This document shows positions 47,979-57,000 of a stretch of 64,000 nt of DNA, piece by piece (position 1 is the first letter of the stretch; every line of letters starts with the position of its first letter). The position numbers were made by a program, and so were the translations under genes. The DNA comes from Paenibacillus lignilyticus. GTDB taxonomy: Bacteria; Bacillota; Bacilli; Paenibacillales; Paenibacillaceae. The notes beneath the pieces were generated by a model. The model searched no databases, was not told the DNA's origin, and worked only from the letters and a program-made list of their open reading frames with translations. Where the stretch lies: the NCBI RefSeq assembly GCF_017942085.1, contig NZ_JAGKSP010000001.1, positions 434,001 through 498,000 of the forward strand. The letters run 5' to 3'.

Positions 47979-50534
47979 TCATCCTCCCAAATTCATTCCC
48001 TCAACATAGAACTGCTCCGGTGCCACCGGACCATTCATCGAAGTAACAGTCAGTTGTTCTCCCGGAAGCAAAGTCAAATAATTGCGATCCAGATGGATCA
48101 ACTGTCCGGCATCCCGCTGAATCAAATACACGCCGACCGCGGCCATCTCTGACAAATTGGCCACGACAAGCTCTTCCGGCCGGTCGCCTTGGCGCAATCG
48201 AACCTCTGCTGCAGGCAGTCTCCTGAGCGGCTCAAGCGGACAAGCCACGTTCATGGTAAACAGGTACTCATTTGTTGCAAGCTGCTGATTATGCTCGTCG
48301 CATACAGCCAACCGCAAGATCAGCACAGAACCCGGCACATCCTCTACTTGCCATTCCAGCTTGCCAATATAGCCGTTCAAGCGACCTGCCTCAGCCAAGA
48401 AACGCTGGCTTTGGATTACCGAACCGTCTGCCTGCACCAGTTGTGCTTCCACTGCAAATGGCAAAGACCGTTGATCCGCACGATCCGCATGCAGGAAAAT
48501 CTCGCTGCCAAACGACTCGCCGGCGCGGTAAGAAAGGCGTTCATACTGCGCAGATACATGCAACCCGCCAAACACTTTCTTCATTGCATAGTAAACCGGC
48601 TTTGGCATCCCGTCATATTCAAGCAAGGAGGTATTGGCATTATTGGCGAACGGTTCATTGCCCATCCAAATAATGAAGCCCGAGGATCTGGGCTCTCTCC
48701 TACGTGTCGCCTCCGCCATGTACCGCAGCGATTCCAGCTGCAAATACCGGCTAGCCTGACAGTACTGCTCCAGCTCGTCCCGCTCCTTGTCCCAAGGACC
48801 AAACATATCGGAGAGCTGCTCCCACTGAATCCACCATGCGCCGCAGTGCAGCCAATAGGCATTTTCCCTAGTAGGCGGCCACGGTGGCATGCGATCAGCC
48901 AGCCCGCGAATCCGCTCCACCCTTGAGGTTCCGGGTGTTCCTGTCTCCGTCTGCATCAAGCTGTCATTGTGATTGAAGAATCGATAGTGGTTCCCTTCCC
49001 CCAGATAGAGCCATGGTCCATGAACATCATGATGAAGTCCTTTGCCGAACTCCTCTTCGGTCGCACCGAATCTCGGGCCGGACGCGCTTGACGGGAAGAA
49101 CGGACGACCGGGGTCCAGCTCTTCAACCAGCTTCTTCAGCATTGCAATATTCCCATGCCTCTCGTCAACCGGAGAGAAATTCTCCCACATCAGCTCATTG
49201 CCGCCGCACCACGCCATCAGACTTGGATGCGAGCGCTTCTCGATGACAGCCGCCCGCGACACACGCGCCAGCTCTTTCAGAAAAGCAGCATTATCCGGCG
49301 GACAATTGTTCAGCCCGCTTGAGGACTGCAGAAACTCCTGCCAGACGAGCAGCCCATTCCGGTCACAGTACGCATAGAAGTCTTCCTTCTCCGTAATCGC
49401 GCCGCCCCAAACGCGAAGTACATTCACGTTCATCGCCTTAAAGCGACCAAGGTAATGCGCGTAATCTTCGCTCGTTACGCCTCCGAAGTAAGGAGAAATC
49501 GGCACCCAGTTCACGCCATTCAAGAATACCCGCTCTCCGTTCACCAGCAGCGTATAAGGCAGCGCACCCTCAGGGGAATCCTCGTTCTGAACGAACTGAA
49601 GCGTGCGAAAAGCAACTGTCTTCCCATCTGCCGCACATACTCGGCCTTCCGCATCATAAACCGTAATTCTCGCCTGGTATATCGGCTGCTCCCCATAGCC
49701 ATTAGGCCACCAACGGCGAACCGCTTCAATGGACATCTCATACTCGATTCGATTTATTCCACCGCGGCGGAGCTCATATGTAAGCTCATCACTATGTACG
49801 ATTTCGCCATCAGCATCGACTAATTCACTGGCCAGCGTGTAGCTGCCCGGCCCCCAAATTTCAGCTTCCAAACCATACTTCACCACGCCTCCCTCACCAT
49901 CCTCGGCAGGAACAGCCTTCGGATAGAAATCAATCAGCTTCAGCGCGGAATAAGTCCGCAGACTTACATCCTTCCATATCCCAACCGGTACCATGCGGGG
50001 GCACCAGTCCCAGCCGTAATTGAAGCGCGACTTCACCTTGCTGATCTCATTCGAGTAGCCGATCTGCCCATCCACCTCGGGACTCGGCAGGAATACAAGC
50101 TGAAGCCTGTTCTCATTTCCCGCCCCTACATGCAGCTTAGCCGCAACATCTATCGTTACCGGAAGAAACATCCCATCGAAAGCGGCAATTTCCTCGCCGT
50201 TAAGATAGATGAATCCACTGTAATCCAATCCTTCGAACACCAATTCGCAGCGGTCCTGCACCCAGTCTTCCGGCACTTCGAACCTTCGTTCGTACACCCA
50301 GTCCCGATGGTTCACCCACTCCAGTTCCATGCTGCGCAAGCCCTCGTTCGGATCGGGCAGCCAGCCTGCCGCGATTAAATCTCTTTGCACTGCCCCCGGA
50401 ACTACAGCCTTAACTGCCGGGAGCATCGGATTGATGCTAAAACCCAGCTCCATACTCATGCCGAGCTTCCACTGATTGCGATTCCATCCCGTCACTGTCC
50501 ATTCCGTGCCGCTAAGCAAGATGCGATTAGTCAT
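47979..50534 (-). CDS. GH2 family beta-mannosidase
   Basis: This 851-residue enzyme is built like bacterial GH2 beta-mannosidases: a sugar-binding N-domain (EWTVTGWNRNQWKLG, DWVYERRFEVP, FEGLDYSGFIYLNG), an immunoglobulin-like domain, and a TIM barrel with LNGVNWVPIS, RVWGGAITE, the acid/base Glu in WCGGNELMWE and the likely nucleophile Glu in MQTETGTPG. The narrow NGVNW/WGG signature fits beta-mannosidase better than beta-galactosidase. There is no signal peptide, so it is cytoplasmic and expects imported manno-oligosaccharides. The ATG at 50534 has AGAGGGG upstream. It lies next to the deletion scar that removed a transport and regulation locus, which may have served it. Confidence 0.85.
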   Translation of the reverse strand: MTNRILLSGTEWTVTGWNRNQWKLGMSMELGFSINPMLPAVKAVVPGAVQRDLIAAGWLPDPNEGLRSMELEWVNHRDWVYERRFEVPEDWVQDRCELVFEGLDYSGFIYLNGEEIAAFDGMFLPVTIDVAAKLHVGAGNENRLQLVFLPSPEVDGQIGYSNEISKVKSRFNYGWDWCPRMVPVGIWKDVSLRTYSALKLIDFYPKAVPAEDGEGGVVKYGLEAEIWGPGSYTLASELVDADGEIVHSDELTYELRRGGINRIEYEMSIEAVRRWWPNGYGEQPIYQARITVYDAEGRVCAADGKTVAFRTLQFVQNEDSPEGALPYTLLVNGERVFLNGVNWVPISPYFGGVTSEDYAHYLGRFKAMNVNVLRVWGGAITEKEDFYAYCDRNGLLVWQEFLQSSSGLNNCPPDNAAFLKELARVSRAAVIEKRSHPSLMAWCGGNELMWENFSPVDERHGNIAMLKKLVEELDPGRPFFPSSASGPRFGATEEEFGKGLHHDVHGPWLYLGEGNHYRFFNHNDSLMQTETGTPGTSRVERIRGLADRMPPWPPTRENAYWLHCGAWWIQWEQLSDMFGPWDKERDELEQYCQASRYLQLESLRYMAEATRRREPRSSGFIIWMGNEPFANNANTSLLEYDGMPKPVYYAMKKVFGGLHVSAQYERLSYRAGESFGSEIFLHADRADQRSLPFAVEAQLVQADGSVIQSQRFLAEAGRLNGYIGKLEWQVEDVPGSVLILRLAVCDEHNQQLATNEYLFTMNVACPLEPLRRLPAAEVRLRQGDRPEELVVANLSEMAAVGVYLIQRDAGQLIHLDRNYLTLLPGEQLTVTSMNGPVAPEQFYVEGMNLGG

Positions 50535-50613
50535 AAACAAGCCCCTCTCGAGAGTTCGTGTTCAAGGCGGAACTTATGTCCGCCTTCTTCTGCTGCTTGA
50601 AAGAAACATGGAA

Positions 50614-50640
50614 AAGGCGGGACAATGCCCCGCCCGCCTT
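50614..50640 (-). terminator. Terminator of the truncated solute-binding-protein remnant
   Basis: Minus-strand stem GGCGGG/CCCGCC with extra pairs is followed by TTTT, 11 bases past the remnant's stop. Its survival supports the remnant having been a real gene end. A second hairpin, AAGGCGGA/TCCGCCTT, is at 50564-50586. Confidence 0.7.
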
Positions 50641-50650
50641 CTCGCTTCCC

Positions 50651-50815
50651 TTACTTGCCTGCTGTAAACGCTGCATATTGCTTATTCAATTCGTCGACGA
50701 TGACTTGTCCTCCTGCTTCTTTAGCCGCATCCACAGCAGATGCGAATCCTTTCGAGGAATCCAGCACGCCGAGTCCGAGCGGCTTCAGAATATCGGTTTC
50801 GATCGGCGTCGCTAA
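50651..50815 (-). pseudogene. C-terminal fragment of an ABC sugar solute-binding protein
   Basis: On the minus strand, 54 codons ending at TAA (50651-50653) read TPIETDILKPLGLGVLDSSK, then a helix ending VIVDELNKQYAAFTAGK. This looks like the last helices of an extracellular sugar-binding lipoprotein of Paenibacillus type. Upstream in frame it hits a stop at 50816-50818, and the sequence to the right is instead the body of an AraC gene on the other strand. It is therefore a 3' gene remnant cut off by a deletion. Family identity is moderate because the piece is short. Confidence 0.55.
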
Positions 50816-50819
50816 CTAC

Positions 50820-51648
50820 GGTTGTGATCAGCGGCATCTGCAATTCCTTCAACTCGCTCCATAGTTCGTATTCAGATGCTTTGGAACGTTCGAACGAGCG
50901 ATTTAAAAGCGGCAGGGGGCGGATTTTCTTCCTGGAGGCGCAAAGCGAGGCTGCAGCTGACTATATTTATCCGGAGGAGCAAGAACGTGCCGTATTGGCT
51001 GCCCTGAGATTGGGACATCAAGAGGAGTGTATTTCCCATCTGGAGCAGTTTGTTAAACATTTGGTTCCTTATTCATACTCCGAGTCCAGACTTGCGTTAA
51101 CGCATTTCATGATCAACCTGGGCAAGACCGTCCGGCAAATCAGGCATGATTACAGCGAACCTCATCTGTGGAGTCTGACGCATATCGAGATGCAGCTGGA
51201 CAGTATAGAGACGATTGATAACGTCATGGAATGGCTGCATTCCGTTATCGCCTCCGTGCTGGAAACGAATCAGAATGCCAAATCAAACCGCCATTCCAAA
51301 TTAATGAATGACATTCGCGCGATTGTAGAATCGAATATCGGCAATGTGAATCTCTCCTCCAAATTCGTAGCGGATGCGCTGGGAATGTCGGTTCCATACT
51401 TAAGACCGTTGTTCAAAGAAATCATGAATCAATCATTATCCGATTACATTACGGGGCTGCGGCTGGAAGAGGTCAAACGGCAGCTTGTCGAGACAAACCG
51501 CACGGTTGAAGATATTTCAAGGAATGCCGGATTCTCGGCATTGAATTCCTTCTATGCGATCTTCAAGAAAAACTACGGCATCACGCCTGCGCAATATCGA
51601 AAAGAGAACCAGCCTATCCGGGATGACATCCGTTCTCTTGGCAGTTAG
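50820..51648 (+). pseudogene. AraC family regulator lacking its N-terminal part
   Basis: From about 50826 the plus strand encodes a large AraC-family regulator's C-terminal half: the Paenibacillus-type middle domain (SLHSSYSDALERSNERFKSGRGRIFF, here given in pieces), a helical region (LRLGHQEECISHLEQFVKHL), and a complete AraC DNA-binding domain (about VNLSSKFVADALGMSVPYLRPLFKEI and VEDISRNAGFSALNSFYAIFKKNYG). The frame continues left to an ATG at 50740, but those 29 codons are antisense to the binding-protein remnant and there is no ribosome binding site. The sensor and membrane portions of such regulators are missing. It is judged a broken gene; translation of the remaining domain is unlikely. 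Confidence 0.7.
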
Positions 51649-51676
51649 ACCAACGTAGGGTTACAGGTTCATAAAG

Positions 51677-51720
51677 AAAAGGATACAGCCTGGACGACAT
51701 CGTCCCTGCTGTATCCTTTT
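51677..51720. terminator. Bidirectional terminator between AraC remnant and GxGYxYP gene
   Basis: A perfect 13-bp stem, AAAAGGATACAGC with GCTGTATCCTTTT, and a partly paired 18-base loop lie between the two convergent coding regions. Confidence 0.85.
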
Positions 51721-51726
51721 TCTTCA

Positions 51727-54237
51727 TTAATTGATCGTAATTTTATCGAGATTACCTGCCGTAATAAAGCTGCCGCCCATCGCGGAAGCATCGTCGGCAT
51801 CGATTTGAATTTTAATCGTGCCTTGAACGGCTCCGTTCACCGTTACCGTGCTGAATGTATTCCAGCTTCCGGTCGGCGGCAGTACGATCTGCGCCACATC
51901 CACTCCGTTCACATATAGACTGGCTCGTCCCGTAATGGTGGAGCCATTCGCATAACGAACGGTAAGACTGCTGCCGCTCGCTGCTCCGGTGAACGTCAGT
52001 GAACCGCCTTGGTAGAAGCTGCCGACGATCTGTCCGCCGGATGCGCCTCCATTCGTGAAGATTGCAGCCCCGCCTGCCAGCGTAGCGTCCTCCGCCTCGA
52101 AGCTGCTTTGACCGCCGCCTCCGCCCGTGCCGGACACCGTGATTTTGTCGATGTTGCCTGCGGTCGTAAAGCTTCCGCCCATTGTCGCCGCATCATCGGC
52201 ATCAATCTGAAGCTTGACGGTTCCGCCTACGGCGACATTCACCGTAACCGTGCTAAATGTGTCCCAGCTTCCGGTCGGCGGCAGCGTCACTTGCGCGACA
52301 TCGGTGCCTCCCGCATATAAGCTGGCCTTCCCTTGCACAGTCGAGCCGTTCGCATACCGAATTTGTACCGAGCTGCCGGACGCGACATTGGCAAAGCTGA
52401 TTGCGCCGCCTTGATAGAACGAGCCGGCAATTTGTCCACCTGAAGCATAGTTATTCGTATAGGTTGCTACCCCGCCGGTCAATGTTGCGCTTTCTGCCTC
52501 ATAATTGCCTGACGGTGCAGTCGGTGACGAGTAAGCCTTCCATGTTGCCGCCAGATCGACCGGTCTTAAGAAATGATAATTTCGTCCGCCCGCATTGTTA
52601 AGCATGATCGCCTTCGCAAGTGCAGCATCCTCAGACGGATCCCCCGAGTGGCCTCCATCTCCAACCGAAACAACGACGAACGCAGGCGTTCCTGCAGCGG
52701 TGTGGTCGGCTACATATTTGGCGGCATTGGCAATCTCTTGCGGTGTTGCGGAAGATTGCGTGGAACCGCTTATGGTCGTATCCGGGATTTGACCGATGGA
52801 CGACCAAGAAACCGGATTTCCGTTCGTTGCCCCTTGATAGCCGCGAATGGAGAAGTAGGGATTAATCGTGGTAATGATGCTATTCGACGCAGCCGAGGTG
52901 TCGAAATAGTTCATCGTTCTAAACAGTCCATTGGAATTGCTCAGATAATCTTTATAAGCGGTTGTGAATGCCGTTTCGCCTGCGGCCGTGTTCGGCGCGC
53001 TTCCATCATTGTAATTGGCAATCAGCTCATAGTTGTTATTGTAATTGTTCGCAGATAGCCACTGCAGCTTCTTCGGATACAGATCAAGCAGCATTGGCGG
53101 CAATGACCAGCCCATCGGCACTTGTCCTTTATATCCGGAATTGCGCCAATAGTTGTGATGGTTGTATTCCGCAATGCTCAAGTTGTCGCCGTCGGTGACG
53201 TAGAAGGCAACGAAGACGCCGTTATTGTCGATGGTCGACGCTGCCGGAGCAGCCGGCGCTGTAATCGCCGCAGGATCGGATGCGTACGAGCTATGGACGG
53301 AGTAATTCGCACCATCGAGGAAGGTGAAGAAATAACCGCGGTCCTCGATTTCCTGCAGCTCCGAAAGCTCGCCGTTAACTTCGCCAAGCACAGGTGTGCC
53401 TGCAGGATAATTGCTTGTATTCAGCAAGCTTGCAACCTCTGCCCTCTCATTGGTTTTATTCGAGTCAAGGCTGTAGATGAACGCTTTACTTGCCACATAA
53501 TAGTCGAAGGTCATCGGAACAAGCGCCGGACTTCCGCCCCAATACTTAAAGCCATGTTTGGCTACGAAGGCTTTCGTCGTATTCGCATTCAAGTAGTTCG
53601 CTTTCGCCCAGCGGAATGCGTCGATTTCATTCGCAAAGCCTCGTGTATCCGCAAGCGATGTATACGTCTTGCCCTCCGTCGTTGACAAATAGCTCTGAAT
53701 AGCCGAAGACAACGGAATCGCATCGGTTTGCGCTGCTGCCGTAATCGCCGCCATTACCGCGCTGTCATTGACGGTCGTGGACAAGCTTGGGTATAAGACG
53801 CTTCCTTTAATATAAGACGCATAATTTTGCACCAAGTAGCTGAGTACAGGGAACCGCTTGGATGGATTCAAGGTCGGGTACGTCTTCGTACCGGGTACGA
53901 GCCCATCATCGAGCGCCCACTGATCTGTCGCAGGCGGATTCCAGATCCCCGTCCATTTCTGCGGCGCGTTCACCAAGTAAATTTTCGTGCTGCTCGTACG
54001 ATTGACGATCCCTTGAATCGTCGTGATTGCCAGCAGCGCCTCCGTGGATTCCCACGAATGCTCGCTTTTGTCCTTCGTAATGTCCAGAACAACGACGGCC
54101 GATGTCGCCGGCATTTTGGGCAGCTTGGCCGTGTAGCCGGCAGCTTCAGCTTTCGAGCCTTGATCTACGGTAAGACGAAAACCAAACAAGGTGAACACCA
54201 TGGAGCAGGCCAATAAAACAAGCGTCATCTTCTTCAT
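51727..54237 (-). CDS. Secreted GxGYxYP-family putative glycoside hydrolase with two CBM domains
   Basis: This 836-residue exported protein has a signal peptide (about 1-33, ending KAEAAG). An N-terminal and catalytic-type region follows (about 40-565) that fits the GxGYxYP family of putative glycosidases, with the signature VTDGDNLSIAEYN and VVVSVGDGGHSGDP. Two tandem, closely similar beta-sandwich carbohydrate-binding modules of CBM6/CBM35 type complete it (about 580-703 and 713-836; both contain FYQGG, RYANGST, LPPTGSW and QIDADDA), joined by a Gly-rich linker. Substrate is unknown. AAGGAG precedes the ATG at 54237. The signal peptide and CBMs point to extracellular polysaccharide use. Confidence 0.8.
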   Translation of the reverse strand: MKKMTLVLLACSMVFTLFGFRLTVDQGSKAEAAGYTAKLPKMPATSAVVVLDITKDKSEHSWESTEALLAITTIQGIVNRTSSTKIYLVNAPQKWTGIWNPPATDQWALDDGLVPGTKTYPTLNPSKRFPVLSYLVQNYASYIKGSVLYPSLSTTVNDSAVMAAITAAAQTDAIPLSSAIQSYLSTTEGKTYTSLADTRGFANEIDAFRWAKANYLNANTTKAFVAKHGFKYWGGSPALVPMTFDYYVASKAFIYSLDSNKTNERAEVASLLNTSNYPAGTPVLGEVNGELSELQEIEDRGYFFTFLDGANYSVHSSYASDPAAITAPAAPAASTIDNNGVFVAFYVTDGDNLSIAEYNHHNYWRNSGYKGQVPMGWSLPPMLLDLYPKKLQWLSANNYNNNYELIANYNDGSAPNTAAGETAFTTAYKDYLSNSNGLFRTMNYFDTSAASNSIITTINPYFSIRGYQGATNGNPVSWSSIGQIPDTTISGSTQSSATPQEIANAAKYVADHTAAGTPAFVVVSVGDGGHSGDPSEDAALAKAIMLNNAGGRNYHFLRPVDLAATWKAYSSPTAPSGNYEAESATLTGGVATYTNNYASGGQIAGSFYQGGAISFANVASGSSVQIRYANGSTVQGKASLYAGGTDVAQVTLPPTGSWDTFSTVTVNVAVGGTVKLQIDADDAATMGGSFTTAGNIDKITVSGTGGGGGQSSFEAEDATLAGGAAIFTNGGASGGQIVGSFYQGGSLTFTGAASGSSLTVRYANGSTITGRASLYVNGVDVAQIVLPPTGSWNTFSTVTVNGAVQGTIKIQIDADDASAMGGSFITAGNLDKITIN
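51730..52500. repeat. Internal tandem duplication encoding the two CBMs
   Basis: Two segments of about 372 bases (51730-52101 and 52129-52500) are clearly related at the DNA and protein levels with a period near 400 bases. Similarity is high enough to suggest a recent duplication or ongoing gene conversion. Confidence 0.75.
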
Positions 54238-54504
54238 TGTTATTCTCCTTTGTGATTCATAGAGTTGGTCCATCCGTCCAATGCTTTCTTCCCTCCATGC
54301 ACCGCCCTTCAGCATCTGCCAAAATGTTGCTATGTATACGCTTTCACAATCACATCATAGTTTTTATTTGGCAATCGCAGCAACTCTGTTTTCCATAGAT
54401 TCATCAGTTTTCCGAAGCTCTTCTACTACGAATAACACGGTTTATGGCGGCGGATGCCTAAAAAATGCCGAGAAAGTCTCATGGACTCTCTCGACACACG
54501 TTCG

Positions 54505-55266
54505 TTAACCTAATCCTGCAAGAACTAGCGTAAGTACGCAGAGCAGCACATTGACAACCATAACGACTAGCTGTGTAGGTTTTCGCTTAACCGCAGCAAT
54601 GAATGAAGCGAGCGAATCGTTACGAAGGTTCTGTTCCAGGTAGCTTTTGCAAGAAATTTGAAAAATTCCTGCAACCGTCAAGCTGTTTGCTCGCATGATC
54701 AGCCATAATCCCGGGTTCCACGCACCGAGCACGATTAGCATTGGTGCAATAAGGACAGCCATATGATAGAAACCGATTTGCTGCTTGAATTGGTAGATGA
54801 CGAAGTTCCAATTCCATAGCGTGTAGGCAATCGCCCAATAGATCATCGCTTCGTTTGTCGTGACGTAATGCGTTCCGAGCCACTCTCCGTGAAGCACAAA
54901 AGATGAACCTATCAAAGCGATGCCTGAGATAACGTTGCAATAGCTTCGATTCTTGTAATCGGTCAGAGCCGCTTCCAAGATATTGAGGCGCAGCAGCCAC
55001 ACGATGGTTGGGACGAGCCAGTTGTCGGGGAAGAAACCTAAGAAGGTCACGACAACCAATATTCGGCCGATCAGCAGTGTGGAAAGCTTCATCTTTTCAA
55101 AGAAATCAGCCTTTAAGACCAATAAAATAACGATCGGTACGACGACATTAATAATACCGTTCCCATAAAGCGGCGAGAATGCGGTGATCACCGTTCCACC
55201 GACGATTACTGCCAGAATAAGCTCAAATAGTATGGATTGCGGAAGCGGTGCCGGCTTCATCGACAT
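54505..55266 (-). CDS. Multi-span membrane protein, unknown
   Basis: This 253-residue protein has about seven or eight hydrophobic helices and almost no long soluble loops. A positive cluster near the end (FIAAVKRKPTQ) suggests the cytoplasmic face. I do not recognise a family. The ATG at 55266 has AGGA seven bases upstream. It is just 16 bases downstream of an NAD(P)-binding reductase-like gene on the same strand, so the two are probably one operon. Confidence 0.6.
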   Translation of the reverse strand: MSMKPAPLPQSILFELILAVIVGGTVITAFSPLYGNGIINVVVPIVILLVLKADFFEKMKLSTLLIGRILVVVTFLGFFPDNWLVPTIVWLLRLNILEAALTDYKNRSYCNVISGIALIGSSFVLHGEWLGTHYVTTNEAMIYWAIAYTLWNWNFVIYQFKQQIGFYHMAVLIAPMLIVLGAWNPGLWLIMRANSLTVAGIFQISCKSYLEQNLRNDSLASFIAAVKRKPTQLVVMVVNVLLCVLTLVLAGLG

Positions 55267-55282
55267 CTGGATTCCTCGCTGT

Positions 55283-55957
55283 TCATGTGTGTTGTGAAGC
55301 GATTCGATTGATATCATCGCTTTCAATGAACGGTGTTGCATAACCATGCCGCGAAACTGCGATCATGGCGCGTCCGACTTTATCCGAAGAGGTCATGGCG
55401 CTCTTGAACGCTCTCTCCAGCAGCGGATAGAACGGTCTCATAATGATGTATATCGCTTGATAAAGCTTGGTCTTCGACCTTACGCCATGCCGGGGAATAA
55501 TTCCGCCGGGACGGAACATGTAGGCCGCTCTAAAGGGAAGCTTCAACAGATCGTTCTCCGTTTTCCCCTTTACTCGCGCCCACATGCTGCGTCCTTTCTC
55601 CGTGCTGTCCGTTCCCCTGCCCGTCACGTAGATGAACGTCATCTGCGGATTCAATCGCGCCAATGTCTTCGCCACGCTTAGCGTCAGATCATAGGTAATC
55701 GCAGTATATCGCTCCTCGCTCATCCCCGCCGACGATATGCCGAGGCAGAAGAAACAGGCGTCGAAGCCCGTTAATTGATTCTCGATAGTAGAGAGGTCGA
55801 GCAGATTAGCCTGCTTGATCTCAGTCAATTTAGCATGCTTCTGACCGGTCGCATTCCGACCGACGGAGGTGACCGCCGTAACTTGCGGATCGACAAGACA
55901 TTCGCGAAGCGCGCTTTGCCCTACCATGCCCGTTGCGCCGAATAATAGTACTTTCAT
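55283..55957 (-). CDS. NAD(P)-binding Rossmann-fold epimerase/reductase family protein
   Basis: This 224-residue protein has a clear NAD(P) motif at the N-terminus (VLLFGATGMVGQ), a FCLGISSAGMSE segment near the substrate site and TFIYVTGRGTDS. It belongs to the NmrA/YbjT-like atypical short-chain group; substrate unknown. GGGGGAG precedes the ATG at 55957. It is followed in the same operon by the unknown membrane protein. Confidence 0.78.
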   Translation of the reverse strand: MKVLLFGATGMVGQSALRECLVDPQVTAVTSVGRNATGQKHAKLTEIKQANLLDLSTIENQLTGFDACFFCLGISSAGMSEERYTAITYDLTLSVAKTLARLNPQMTFIYVTGRGTDSTEKGRSMWARVKGKTENDLLKLPFRAAYMFRPGGIIPRHGVRSKTKLYQAIYIIMRPFYPLLERAFKSAMTSSDKVGRAMIAVSRHGYATPFIESDDINRIASQHT

Positions 55958-56063
55958 TATGAACTCCCCCTCTCGTTTCTTCATCTGTTATCTACCAACG
56001 ATAGCAAATTAAACGATCGCTGAACAGTAGATTTCAAGGACCTGCAGGATTGCTAATCAAAAT

Positions 56064-56096
56064 AAAAAAAGCCAAGCAGGTTTCCCCCTGCTCGGC
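56064..56096 (-). terminator. Intrinsic terminator of the nucleotidyltransferase gene
   Basis: Minus-strand stem GCCGAGCAGG/CCTGCTTGGC is followed by seven T, 20 bases past the stop. Confidence 0.88.
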
Positions 56097-56115
56097 CGGC
56101 CAATCAGCCATACAT

Positions 56116-56961
56116 CTATCGCAATAGTTCTGCCTTCAATCGTTCCGTATCCTTCACCAGTGCATCCATCTCCTCCACGGCGGACGCCAGGACAGTTCGC
56201 TCCGGCGATAGCTGCGCGTAGCTCCGATGAATGCGATTCGCCAAGTCTACGGGACTAATAGGGAAACGCGCACAAGCGGCAACCGCACCTTTCTCGTTCA
56301 GCATATACGTCCGATTGAGTGCGAATAACACCTGTGCCATACAGCTCACCGCGCGAAACAGGTGGCCTGCAACATAAGAAACGTCGCCGCGCTTCACGCC
56401 TTTATGCGCATTGGCTATCGAGAAGCCTGCCTCCCACATGAAGGTATCCGCAACCGCCTTCTGAAGCGCATCGGGATAGGGACTACACAAGCTCTTCAAC
56501 TGCTCGATCCGTCCTTGCGGGTCCCACAAGATGCGGCAAGCGGCTGCCTCACCCATGTAGATCGGACTGCAAAAGGCATGCGGATGCCCCGGCTGATAAT
56601 GAACGGATAGGCTTCCACGCTGGCAATCCATCGCTACGGCTGTTACTTTATCCAGCTCCCGATATAGCAAATCGACGGCAATTCCCCCAATATGGAGCCA
56701 ACCGCCGCCATTAATCCAAGGCCCCCACCCTCCGATTGGCGTAACGAGCTCTTCTCTCCCGGAGTCGTCCAACTCCGTCGCAACCACGGACAACGCTGCG
56801 ATATCGAGGGGTTCAGCCGCATCATAATAGAGACCGATATCTACATCGGATTCCGCAGTATGCGTTCCCGTAGCCCGAGAGCCACCGAGTACAATGCCCG
56901 CAATGCCGGGAACCTGCTTCAATCGCTCTACGATATTCGTAAGTCTTTGCTCCATTTCCAT
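56116..56961 (-). CDS. Nucleotidyltransferase-fold protein
   Basis: This 281-residue protein has a polymerase-beta-type nucleotidyltransferase core: LGGSRATGTH, then SDVDIGLYY with the metal Asp pair. A helical C-terminal domain follows (FMWEAGFSIANAHKGVKRGDVSYVAGHLFRAVSC, given as separate helices). Relatives include aminoglycoside adenylyltransferases and unknown nucleotidyltransferases; a resistance role cannot be assumed. Four ATG/GTG codons open the frame; the ATG at 56961 has the best spacing from GAGG. Confidence 0.8.
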   Translation of the reverse strand: MEMEQRLTNIVERLKQVPGIAGIVLGGSRATGTHTAESDVDIGLYYDAAEPLDIAALSVVATELDDSGREELVTPIGGWGPWINGGGWLHIGGIAVDLLYRELDKVTAVAMDCQRGSLSVHYQPGHPHAFCSPIYMGEAAACRILWDPQGRIEQLKSLCSPYPDALQKAVADTFMWEAGFSIANAHKGVKRGDVSYVAGHLFRAVSCMAQVLFALNRTYMLNEKGAVAACARFPISPVDLANRIHRSYAQLSPERTVLASAVEEMDALVKDTERLKAELLR

Positions 56962-57000
56962 CATCATCACCTCAAATAGCTGCGTTCTTCCTGTATATCA

